A DNA stretch of 6,049 nucleotides from NCBI GenBank assembly GCA_034430155.1, contig DAOUET010000068.1, positions 1 through 6,049 of the forward strand. Direction: 5' to 3'. A model generated the notes under the pieces. The model saw nothing but the letters and a program-made list of their open reading frames with translations. It did not search any database and was not told the origin of the DNA. This document shows, piece after piece, positions 1 through 6,049 of the stretch. Origin of the DNA: DAOUET01 sp034430155 (GTDB taxonomy: Bacteria > Chloroflexota > Anaerolineae > Anaerolineales > UBA4823). The position numbers were made by a program, and so were the translations under genes. Positions within the stretch are counted from its first letter, which is position 1, and the number at the start of each line of letters is the position of its first letter.

Positions 1-738
1 CATGTCATCCCTGATTTGTTCGCCCTGTCATTTCCGAGCAGTACCCTGGATGGTTTTGGTGGAATTCCGGTCATAGACCTCGGTAAACCCGGGATCCATG
101 GTTTTAAACGAGCGGCAAAACGTGCCTTTGATTTAGTGGCTGTATCAATCGGTTTAATTCTACTCTCTCCAATCCTTCTCTTGATAACGATCTTGATCAA
201 GCTTGATTCAAAAGGTCCTGCCATCTACAAGCATCCTCGGATTGGAGAATATGGCCGATCCTTCTTGATGTTTAAATTTCGTTCGATGTACGTCGATTCA
301 GACTCGGATATCCATAAAGCGCATGTCACTCGTTTAATTCAAGAAAATCTAAACCCTGAACAATTGCGCGGTAATAGAGGCGGAAGTTTAAAACTTGAAA
401 CAGATCCACGTGTCACGCAATTTGGAAAATTCATCCGAAAATTCAGCCTCGATGAACTACCGCAATTGTTTAATGTCCTGCGTGGCGAGATGAGCCTGGT
501 GGGTCCGCGCCCGCCTTTAGTGTATGAAGTAGATGTCTATCAAGATTGGCACAAACGCCGTTTCGAAGTTCTCCCTGGGATCACCGGTTTATGGCAGGTA
601 CACGGCCGGAACATGGTGAGCTTTGATGAAATGGTTCGCATGGACCTGGAGTATATTGAACACCAATCACTATGGTTGGATATCAAGTTGCTATTGCAAA
701 CTCCTCGTGCGGTTCTAACTACCAGAGGCGCAGGTTAA
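1..738 (+). CDS. Polyprenyl-phosphate sugar-1-phosphate transferase (WbaP/CpsE-type), 5'-partial
   Basis: This is the C-terminal half of a membrane phosphosugar transferase that moves a hexose-1-phosphate from a UDP-sugar to undecaprenyl phosphate, the first step of glycan assembly at the inner face of the membrane. The frame is open to base 1. A TTG at 16 could be read as a start, but the codons before it (HVIPD) continue the homology: the complete paralogue at 3779-5191 has VWVIPD at the same place. The gene therefore begins upstream, and 245 codons are visible. Numbering from base 1, residues 1-35 are the end of the CoA-binding-like domain (GFGGIPVIDL), about 43-66 is a hydrophobic membrane segment starting with the usual RAFD, then come KFRSM (92-96), the catalytic Asp-Glu pair in SLDELPQ (D151, E152), GPRPP (168-172) and GLWQVHGR (196-203). 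It ends RGAG, normal for the family. The sugar specificity cannot be read. The family call is firm. Confidence 0.95.
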   Translation, partial: HVIPDLFALSFPSSTLDGFGGIPVIDLGKPGIHGFKRAAKRAFDLVAVSIGLILLSPILLLITILIKLDSKGPAIYKHPRIGEYGRSFLMFKFRSMYVDSDSDIHKAHVTRLIQENLNPEQLRGNRGGSLKLETDPRVTQFGKFIRKFSLDELPQLFNVLRGEMSLVGPRPPLVYEVDVYQDWHKRRFEVLPGITGLWQVHGRNMVSFDEMVRMDLEYIEHQSLWLDIKLLLQTPRAVLTTRGAG

Positions 739-773
739 GGTAAAATCATACTTCAGATTAAATACCTATATTC

Positions 774-779
774 GGAGGG
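774..779 (+). promoter_or_regulatory. Ribosome binding site of the acyltransferase gene, long spacing
   Basis: GGAGGG lies 12 nt before the ATG at 792, somewhat further than the usual 5-10 nt. There is an in-frame TAA at 759-761 and no ATG, GTG or TTG in frame between it and 792, so 792 is the earliest possible start. The position of this site supports that choice despite the long spacing. Confidence 0.6.
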
Positions 780-791
780 AAACCGATCAGG

Positions 792-1286
792 ATGATTCAA
801 TCGCCGACTATCCGGATTGCTCCTGATGTTAAACTCGGGCTGAACGTAAAATTATATGCATTTGTTAACCTTTATGGTTGCCAGATTGGGGATGATTCGA
901 AGATTGGCACATTCGTAGAGATTCAAAAAGGCGTTCAAATAGGCAAAAGAGTAAAAATATCCAGCCATACCTTTATCTGTGAAGGGGTGACCATCGAGGA
1001 TGAAGTCTTCGTCGGGCATGGGGTCATGTTTGTAAACGATCTTTACCCCCGAGCTACGGACCCAGATGGCCATCTACAGAACGAAGCGGATTGGAATCTG
1101 ATTCGAACTGAAGTTAAACGCCGGGCATCCATTGGTAGCAATGCCACCATCCTGGCAGGCTTGACCATAGGCGAGGGGGCAATTGTAGGAGCGGGGAGCG
1201 TTGTTACCCATGACGTTCCACCTTATTCAATCGTTGCAGGGAATCCAGCCAGGGTACTTCGAGAAATTGACCCCATTGAGTATTAA
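792..1286 (+). CDS. Hexapeptide-repeat (left-handed beta-helix) sugar N-acyltransferase, WbpD/WlbB-like
   Basis: This is probably a cytoplasmic acetyl-CoA-dependent N-acetyltransferase that acetylates the 3-amino group of a UDP-2-acetamido-3-amino-sugar. Residues about 7-80 hold imperfect hexapeptide repeats (APDVKLG, IGDDSKIG, IQKGVQIGKRVKI, CEGVTIEDEVFVG). They are followed by the family signature VGHGVMFVNDLYPRA (about 74-88), a loop at about 89-110, and a second helix block (ASIGSNATILAGLTIGEGAIVGAGSVV). The end is the usual VPPYSIVAGNPARVLR. At 164 residues it is close to the shorter members of this family, and it looks complete. It sits 53 bp after the first transferase and 30 bp before the dehydrogenase. 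The neighbouring dehydrogenase and aminotransferase are what point to a 3-amino-sugar substrate; by itself the fold could serve serine, galactoside or other sugar acylation. Acetyl as the donor group is inferred. Confidence 0.92.
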   Translation: MIQSPTIRIAPDVKLGLNVKLYAFVNLYGCQIGDDSKIGTFVEIQKGVQIGKRVKISSHTFICEGVTIEDEVFVGHGVMFVNDLYPRATDPDGHLQNEADWNLIRTEVKRRASIGSNATILAGLTIGEGAIVGAGSVVTHDVPPYSIVAGNPARVLREIDPIEY

Positions 1287-1316
1287 GAATCTTTTTTCCT
1301 GAGGAGGAGAAAACCA

Positions 1317-2396
1317 ATGGACATCGCCATTTCCAAGACCTCAAAAGATGAGGCCAGAATCGTAGATGAAGCTGATGCTACGCCATTGCAAGTTGGAGTG
1401 ATTGGATGTGGATACTGGGGGCCGAAATTAGCTCGCAATTTCAGGGAATTAAGCGGGTCGACTTTAAGGATTGTCTCTGATTTGCGTCAAGACCGCCTGG
1501 CAGAAATGAAGCAACTCTATCCGGAGCTTGAAATCACTCGTAATTATCAGGAGATGTTAAATCATAACGTTGATGCTGTTGTCATCGCGACCCCAGTTAG
1601 CACACATTACAGTTTGGCAAAAGAAGCCCTATTATCTGGGAAACATGTATTGGTTGAAAAACCGATCGCATCCAATTCCATTCAAGCTCAAGAAATGGTG
1701 AGATTAGCGGATGAAAAACATCTAACGCTCATGGTGGGACATACCTTTGAATTCAACCCAGCGGTTGAAGCAGTCCGCCATATCGTCCAGACCGGCCAAT
1801 TAGGTAGAATATTTTATGCAAATTCGACCCGTGCTAACCTCGGTTTGCTCCAACCGGATATTAACGTAATGTGGGATCTGGCACCTCATGATATATCGAT
1901 GCTGCGATTTATCTTGGGAGTTGATCCAGAAAAAGTCAGCGCGCGTGGAGCTTTTTACATCAACACCACCCGCCAATTGCATGAAATTGTATATATGAAC
2001 CTTGTATTCGAGGGTGGAATAATAGCTAATCTCCGCTTAAGCTGGCTCGACCCAGTAAAGCAACGCACGCTTACTTTAGTTGGCAGTCAAAAGATGCTGG
2101 TTTACGATGACATCGCGGAGGATAAGGTTGTAATATTTGATAAAGGTGTCGAAGTGCCGCCTTATTCGGTCACAGAGGATGAATTCCGGGCTTCTTACCG
2201 GCATGGTGATGTCACCATATATCCTTTGAATTGGACCGAACCGCTAAGAGCGGAGTGCAACCATTTTATAGAATGTATTCATGATGGTTCCAAACCAAGG
2301 AGCAGCGGCGAGGATGGACTTATGGTTTTAAAAGTATTGGAGACCGCCGAACGCTCGCTCAATAATGGTGGGGTTGAGCTTCAGATCGAATACTAA
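1317..2396 (+). CDS. Gfo/Idh/MocA-family NAD(P)-dependent oxidoreductase, probable UDP-sugar 3-dehydrogenase
   Basis: The likely role is oxidation of C3 of a UDP-2-acetamido sugar to the 3-keto form, which the next gene product would aminate. The Rossmann fold opens with VGVIGCGYWG (26-35; GxGxxG at 30-35). VVIATPVSTHY and HVLVEKP (110-116, with the conserved Lys115) follow. The catalytic-type helix is WDLAPHD (186-192; D187 and H191 are the family-conserved pair). The remainder is the alpha/beta C-terminal domain. The start at 1317 is fixed by AGGAGG at 1302-1307, 9 nt upstream. It leaves about 23 mostly polar and acidic residues before the Rossmann fold, more than most relatives have. The sequence resembles the GnnA-like/UDP-GlcNAc 3-dehydrogenase style more than my recollection of Pseudomonas WbpB, so both UDP-GlcNAc and UDP-GlcNAcA are possible substrates. 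Inositol or other sugar oxidation is less likely in this context. Confidence 0.9.
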   Translation: MDIAISKTSKDEARIVDEADATPLQVGVIGCGYWGPKLARNFRELSGSTLRIVSDLRQDRLAEMKQLYPELEITRNYQEMLNHNVDAVVIATPVSTHYSLAKEALLSGKHVLVEKPIASNSIQAQEMVRLADEKHLTLMVGHTFEFNPAVEAVRHIVQTGQLGRIFYANSTRANLGLLQPDINVMWDLAPHDISMLRFILGVDPEKVSARGAFYINTTRQLHEIVYMNLVFEGGIIANLRLSWLDPVKQRTLTLVGSQKMLVYDDIAEDKVVIFDKGVEVPPYSVTEDEFRASYRHGDVTIYPLNWTEPLRAECNHFIECIHDGSKPRSSGEDGLMVLKVLETAERSLNNGGVELQIEY

Positions 2397-2450
2397 CCTT
2401 TAGATTTCATTGAATTAAAATTCTTATCTTCGATCATAAGGAGTTATTGG

Positions 2451-3650
2451 ATGACGATAAGCATTCCCTTTGTTGACCTTCGCGCCCAGCATGAAGAGGT
2501 TAGAGCTGAGATCGAGCGAGCGATCCGAGACATTATTGACCGCTCAAGTTTTATCGGTGGGAGTTATGTGACCTCTTTTGAAAAGGAATTTGCTGAATAC
2601 CTGGGGGTTAATGAAGCTATCGCCGTTGCAAATGGTACCGATGCATTATGGTTAGCGTTAACAGTCACTGGAACGGAAACCGGAGATGCAGTGATTACAG
2701 TACCAAACACCTTCATAGCTACAGTTGAATCCATCACCCGCTGTGGAGCCCATCCGCTCTTTGTGGATATTGATCTACAAACAGCCACAATGGATATAAA
2801 TACCCTAAACCGCTTTCTTGAGAATGAGTGTATTCAAAAAGACAATGGTCAGGTGATTCACTTACCATCTGAGCGGCGTGTATCTGCCATTCTACCCGTT
2901 CATTTATATGGCCTTCCCGTCGATATGAAACCGTTGATGAAATTGGCAAAGTCATATGGTTTGCCAATTATTGAGGATGCTTGCCAGGCACATGGAGCTA
3001 AATATTTATTCGAGGGGGAATGGAGGCGAGTAGGAACATTGGGAGAGGTGGCAGGTTTCAGCTTTTATCCTGGAAAAAACCTCGGAGCGATGGGCGATGG
3101 TGGTGCTGTTGTCTCAAATGATCATGAGCTGGCTCACAAGATGCGCTGGTTGAGAGACCACGGCCAGAGTGAGAAATACATCCACGTCACTTCGCACGGA
3201 TGGAACTCGCGCCTGGACGCCATTCAGGCTGCTGTGCTCTCAGCTAAACTCAAGAGGCTGGATGATTGGAACGCCATGCGCAGGAGTGCTGCTGCACATT
3301 ATAAAGAGGTATTAGCAGACCTGCCTCTCGACCTTCCAGTTGAACCAGATTACGCCGAGCATGTTTACCATCTCTATGTTGTGCGAGCTTTAGATAGAGA
3401 ACACCTTCGCAAGGAATTGAGCTCGCGAGGCATAGGCGTCGGGCTTCATTATCCAATCCCCTTGCACTTACAGAAAGCTTACTCGCACTTAGATCTACCC
3501 CCAGGTAGTTTCCCACAAGCCGAACGCTCTGCAAGCACTATTCTGTCCTTACCGATGCACCCTGCCCTAACCCTTGACCAGGTCGAACAGGTCGGAAGAG
3601 CTTGCGCAGACATTTTACAAGAAAAGTTAACCAGTCCCAGATATTCTTGA
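2451..3650 (+). CDS. DegT/DnrJ/EryC1-family PLP-dependent sugar aminotransferase, probable UDP-3-keto-sugar aminotransferase
   Basis: This is a cytoplasmic PLP enzyme expected to transfer an amino group (usually from glutamate) to the 3-keto sugar made by the upstream dehydrogenase. Conserved landmarks are IPFVDLRAQ (5-13), NGTDALWLAL (61-70), VPNTFIATVE (84-93), the cofactor-contacting IIEDACQAHGA (173-183, D176 and Q179) and FSFYPGKNLGAMGDGGA (203-219). Lys209 is the residue that forms the Schiff base with PLP; its codon is AAA at 3075-3077. The C-terminal part has HVYHLYVVR and GVGLHYPIPLHLQKAY, normal for the family. A stretch of about 23 residues (122-144) between NRFLE and the AILPVHLYG strand is longer than in minimal members. 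The length of 399 residues indicates an intact enzyme. TAAGGAG at 2437-2443 lies 7 nt before the ATG. It is 54 bp after the dehydrogenase and probably cotranscribed with it. Position (C3 versus C4) is inferred from the neighbours. Confidence 0.93.
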   Translation: MTISIPFVDLRAQHEEVRAEIERAIRDIIDRSSFIGGSYVTSFEKEFAEYLGVNEAIAVANGTDALWLALTVTGTETGDAVITVPNTFIATVESITRCGAHPLFVDIDLQTATMDINTLNRFLENECIQKDNGQVIHLPSERRVSAILPVHLYGLPVDMKPLMKLAKSYGLPIIEDACQAHGAKYLFEGEWRRVGTLGEVAGFSFYPGKNLGAMGDGGAVVSNDHELAHKMRWLRDHGQSEKYIHVTSHGWNSRLDAIQAAVLSAKLKRLDDWNAMRRSAAAHYKEVLADLPLDLPVEPDYAEHVYHLYVVRALDREHLRKELSSRGIGVGLHYPIPLHLQKAYSHLDLPPGSFPQAERSASTILSLPMHPALTLDQVEQVGRACADILQEKLTSPRYS

Positions 3651-3651
3651 T

Positions 3652-3699
3652 AAGCTGCGATATATTGTCCTAGAAGAAGGTTACATTATTAGGCAGCTT
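3652..3699 (+). repeat. Inverted repeat AAGCTGC/GCAGCTT in the intergenic gap, possible weak terminator
   Basis: AAGCTGC at 3652-3658, directly after the aminotransferase stop, is matched by a perfect reverse complement GCAGCTT at 3693-3699. The arms are separated by 34 nt. Two alternative pairings overlap it: AAGAAG (3674-3679) with CTTCTT (3697-3702), and CCTA (3669-3672) with TAGG (3690-3693). The right arm is followed by the pyrimidine run TTCTTTC rather than a clean T-tract, so this is at best a weak intrinsic terminator or a processing hairpin. Short arms like these also arise by chance. The rest of the 128-bp gap (3651-3778) shows no gene; TATAAC at 3717-3722 resembles a -10 box but has no convincing -35 partner. 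Confidence 0.25.
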
Positions 3700-3778
3700 C
3701 TTTCGATGGCTAAAAATATAACTAATTTATCTTCTAATCTCGTAACCCTCAATCCCAGTAAGTTTTGAAAAAAAACCA

Positions 3779-5191
3779 ATGCTAAGGAGATTCTCCCCAG
3801 ATTTTGCTTTATTTAGTATGGCTTTCGACGCGGTTTTGGTTATCGCGGCATTGAGTGTATCTACCTATATTCGACCCTTCCTGAGCCAATTGCCATTTGT
3901 ACAATATATACCCAGACCTTTTCAAATCCCCATCGTTCTGTATTTACTTTTCCCCATCATTTGGGTTCTCGCCTTAACATTAGCAACTGTTTATGATGGA
4001 AGGCGCAATCTGAGGGTGAGCGATGAATTATCCAGTTTGACACTCGGCTCTATTCTGGCGGTAATATCCTTGGCAGGGACTCTTTATCTGAGCTTTCGTG
4101 ATGTTTCTCGAATGCTTTTTTTGACTTTCGCTGGCGAGACCTATGTTCTTTTACTGTTTTGGCGGCTTGTATACCGTCTAGCCTTTAGGTGGGGCGTTAT
4201 TCAAGGAGTCCACCCAAAGAGCGTATTAATCATTGGCGCAGGGGCAGTGGGACGAGAGCTAGAGGCACAATTTCGAGCATATCAGAACCTCGGAATGAAA
4301 GTCGTAGGTTTCTTGGATGATGACCCAACTAAGCGAACTAGCCATATAGAAATATTAGGGTCCTTAGACCAGGCTCGGGATGTAGTTACCAAACAAACTA
4401 TTGATGATGTAGTGTTGGCTCTCCCACTTTGGGCACATGAACGAGTAAACCGATTGGTTGCTGATCTTCACGATTTGCCGGTTAAAGTCTGGGTGATACC
4501 AGATTACTTTTCCTTAGCTTTGCATCGGGCGACGATCAGCGAATTTGCAGGCCTCCCAATGCTTGACTTACGCGCCCCTGCCTTGACAGAGAATCAACGT
4601 CTTCTCAAACGCATTTTTGATATTTCCATCGCTACATTCACAATATTAATATCAGCACCCTTAATGGCATTGATCGCGTTGGCAATTCCATTCGATAGTA
4701 CCGGTCCGATTACCCTGCGTCAGAAGCGGGTCGGTGAAAATGGGCGTTTATTTGAAATGCTGAAATTTCGTTCAATGGTTGCCAATGCTGAAGAATTAAA
4801 TTACTTAGTTGAAAGGATTGATGATCATGGAAACATGATCCATAAACATTCTGATGACCCGCGAGTTACTCGGGTAGGGCGAATCCTACGAAGGTTAAGC
4901 CTGGATGAGCTCCCACAATTATTCAATGTACTTAGGGGGGATATGAGTCTGGTCGGACCTCGACCCGAGCTGCCATATCTGGTTGAGAAATACGAGCCTT
5001 GGCAGCGGAAGCGCTTTGCTGTGCCACAAGGATTAACCGGCTGGTGGCAGATCAATGGGCGCAGTGATAAACCTATGCATTTAAACACAGAAGACGACCT
5101 CTATTATGTTCAAAATTATTCCCTGCTTTTAGATATCCAGATTCTCTTCCTGACAATTTGGGTAGTGTTACGCGGTAAAGGAGCTTATTGA
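3779..5191 (+). CDS. Polyprenyl-phosphate sugar-1-phosphate transferase (WbaP/CpsE-type), full length
   Basis: This is a complete 470-residue initiating transferase that loads a hexose-1-phosphate onto undecaprenyl phosphate. The N-terminal part has about four membrane segments (roughly 13-31, 49-71, 88-106 and 112-136). A soluble Rossmann-like domain follows, with SVLIIGAGAVGRE (148-160), VVGFLDDDP (175-183) and VWVIPDYFSLAL (237-248). A further hydrophobic segment (about 280-304, after LLKRIFD) leads into the catalytic domain: LKFRSM (328-333), SLDELPQ (374-380, catalytic pair D376/E377), GPRPELPY (393-400) and GWWQINGR (421-428). It ends RGKGAY. The start at 3779 gives the family-like MLRRFSPDFALFSM, and an in-frame TAA at 3743-3745 limits any extension. 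No Shine-Dalgarno sequence precedes it, only an A8 tract at 3768-3775. It is paralogous to the transferase at 1-738 but clearly diverged. Donor sugar is unknown. Confidence 0.95.
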   Translation: MLRRFSPDFALFSMAFDAVLVIAALSVSTYIRPFLSQLPFVQYIPRPFQIPIVLYLLFPIIWVLALTLATVYDGRRNLRVSDELSSLTLGSILAVISLAGTLYLSFRDVSRMLFLTFAGETYVLLLFWRLVYRLAFRWGVIQGVHPKSVLIIGAGAVGRELEAQFRAYQNLGMKVVGFLDDDPTKRTSHIEILGSLDQARDVVTKQTIDDVVLALPLWAHERVNRLVADLHDLPVKVWVIPDYFSLALHRATISEFAGLPMLDLRAPALTENQRLLKRIFDISIATFTILISAPLMALIALAIPFDSTGPITLRQKRVGENGRLFEMLKFRSMVANAEELNYLVERIDDHGNMIHKHSDDPRVTRVGRILRRLSLDELPQLFNVLRGDMSLVGPRPELPYLVEKYEPWQRKRFAVPQGLTGWWQINGRSDKPMHLNTEDDLYYVQNYSLLLDIQILFLTIWVVLRGKGAY

Positions 5192-5261
5192 GGAATTTAC
5201 TCCCTTGTACGAAATCGAATTGGATCGTGAAAACTAGGATATTAATTGGAGTAGAAATTGA

Positions 5262-6049
5262 ATGACCGTCTATGATGATGAAATTGATTTACGCCCTTAC
5301 ATCCTTACGCTGATCCGTCACTGGTGGCAGATAGGCTTGTTTGCGGTTATATTATCGGCAAGCGCATATCTGTACACCACCCGGCAACCCAGAGTCTATC
5401 AGGCCACTGCCACGATGTTATTGACCCGTACCCGCTCGAATCTTTCTCTGGCTGCACAATTCCCCACTGTTACCGAACCTGTTGATACCAGCTCCCGGAT
5501 GGCTGCATTATTGTCCTTAACTCAGAGCGATGCCTTGGGCATGGAAACATTGAAAGCTATGGAAGATATGATTCCTGAAGAATATCGTTCACTCGACTCC
5601 ATAAAGAATATGGTGGAGGCGAGCAATAAAGGTGACACGATCCTGGTGACCGTAACAGCAGTAGACCCAGCTTTGGCAGCTGAAATTGCCAATACATGGG
5701 CGCGTCAGGCAGTTCAAGATATCAACCTGGCTTATAGTGGAGAACAACCTCTGATAGAAATCCAAGACCAAATGGAAACTGCCAGGCAAGATTATCAAAC
5801 CGCCCAAGCTGATCTGGAAACTTTTATCCAAAACAATCGAATTTCTATCTTACAGAAACAGCTCGATGAAGCCGAAACTTTACTCTCAAGTTTGACTGAA
5901 GAACGCTCCTGGAAGATTTCTTATTACACAAATCGGAAACAATCAATGGAAAACCTGGTCGTTCAGGCAGAGGCATTGAAGAAGCAAATTCAGGAGGGGA
6001 TCAAATCAAACTCGGGTGGATTGGGTGACGCCTTGGCGGTCCTGAGGGT
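5262..6049 (+). CDS. Wzz/GumC-like polysaccharide chain-length or export protein, 3'-partial
   Basis: The frame is open from 5262 to the window edge (262 codons and 2 bases) with no stop seen. Its start is well fixed: an in-frame TGA occupies 5259-5261 immediately before the ATG, and GGAG at 5248-5251 lies 10 nt upstream. The protein begins with a short acidic stretch and RPYILTLIRHWW (11-22), then a membrane helix at about 22-39 and the periplasmic-type Wzz entry RVYQATATMLL (44-54). After an alpha/beta region (to about 155, with DTILVTVTAVDPALAAEIAN) comes a Gln/Glu-rich helical, probably coiled-coil stretch (about 163-247). This order is that of Wzz/GumC/Wzc-type polysaccharide co-polymerases, which sit in the membrane and set polymer length or help export. 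The second membrane helix and any fused tyrosine kinase domain would lie past the edge. It follows the second transferase by 70 bp and probably shares its transcript. Confidence 0.88.
   Translation, partial: MTVYDDEIDLRPYILTLIRHWWQIGLFAVILSASAYLYTTRQPRVYQATATMLLTRTRSNLSLAAQFPTVTEPVDTSSRMAALLSLTQSDALGMETLKAMEDMIPEEYRSLDSIKNMVEASNKGDTILVTVTAVDPALAAEIANTWARQAVQDINLAYSGEQPLIEIQDQMETARQDYQTAQADLETFIQNNRISILQKQLDEAETLLSSLTEERSWKISYYTNRKQSMENLVVQAEALKKQIQEGIKSNSGGLGDALAVLR

Noticed and set aside
767..772. TATATT as a -10 promoter element before the acyltransferase gene
   Set aside because: It ends one base before the ribosome binding site, so a transcript from it would lack that site, and no -35 element is seen.
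852..1073. Open reading frame on the - strand inside the acyltransferase gene
   Set aside because: It lies antisense to a strongly conserved hexapeptide-repeat gene and has no recognisable family.
1800..1982. Open reading frame on the - strand inside the dehydrogenase gene
   Set aside because: It covers the conserved WDLAPHD region on the sense strand and its product is unlike any family I know.
2734..2967. Open reading frames on the - strand inside the aminotransferase gene (also 2564-2788 and 3250-3534)
   Set aside because: All are antisense to conserved aminotransferase coding sequence, overlap each other or the sense motifs, and have no domain signature.
445..4939. Long direct repeat between the two transferase genes as a recombination target
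   Set aside because: The protein match is strong, but synonymous positions are largely different (10 of 14 codons in the best segment), so there is no long nucleotide repeat.
4825..5088. Open reading frame on the - strand inside the second transferase gene
   Set aside because: It is antisense to the catalytic SLDELPQ and GPRPE region, and its arginine- and serine-rich product is typical of a shadow frame.
5205..5245. TTGTAC or TTGGAT with TAGGAT or TATTAA as a promoter before the Wzz-like gene
   Set aside because: Spacings between the boxes (9, 14 or 24 nt) do not fit a standard promoter.
5589..5831. Open reading frame on the - strand near the right edge
   Set aside because: It is antisense to the Wzz-like gene, which has a clear start, ribosome binding site and family architecture.

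Overview
The window is an ordinary but well-ordered piece of a bacterial cell-surface polysaccharide (capsule, exopolysaccharide or O-antigen-like) locus. All six genes lie on the + strand with short gaps, and both ends of the window cut through a gene. Base composition looks moderate (mid-40s % GC by eye). The protein style suggests a Chloroflexota (Anaerolineae-like) genome: a WbaP/CpsE-type initiator starting MLRRFSPDFALFSM and a Wzz-type protein starting with an acidic stretch before RPYILTLIRHWW. This taxonomic guess rests on recall of the families and is only tentative.

Layout. 1-738: C-terminal half of a first polyprenyl-phosphate sugar-1-phosphate transferase, whose true start lies upstream of the window. 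792-1286: left-handed beta-helix (hexapeptide repeat) acyltransferase of the WbpD/WlbB kind. 1317-2396: Gfo/Idh/MocA-family NAD(P)-dependent sugar dehydrogenase. 2451-3650: DegT/DnrJ/EryC1 PLP-dependent sugar aminotransferase. 3651-3778: a 128-bp gap, the longest here, with a weak inverted repeat. 3779-5191: a second, complete polyprenyl-phosphate sugar-1-phosphate transferase. 5262-6049: N-terminal part of a Wzz/GumC-like chain-length or export protein, running off the right edge.

How the genes fit together. The dehydrogenase, aminotransferase and acyltransferase form the classic oxidise-aminate-acetylate trio that installs an acetamido group at C3 of a UDP-sugar. The product would be UDP-GlcNAc3NAc or, if the substrate is already a uronic acid, UDP-GlcNAc(3NAc)A. 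The two membrane phosphosugar transferases each could start a glycan by loading the first sugar phosphate onto undecaprenyl phosphate. The Wzz-like protein would control chain length or export of the polymer. No UDP-sugar 6-dehydrogenase, epimerase, glycosyltransferase, flippase or polymerase is present in the window.

No RNA gene, CRISPR array, insertion sequence or defence system is visible, and I do not see evidence for a new biological system. The points worth checking are the divergent pair of initiating transferases, the substrate of the trio, and the odd translation-start region at 3779.
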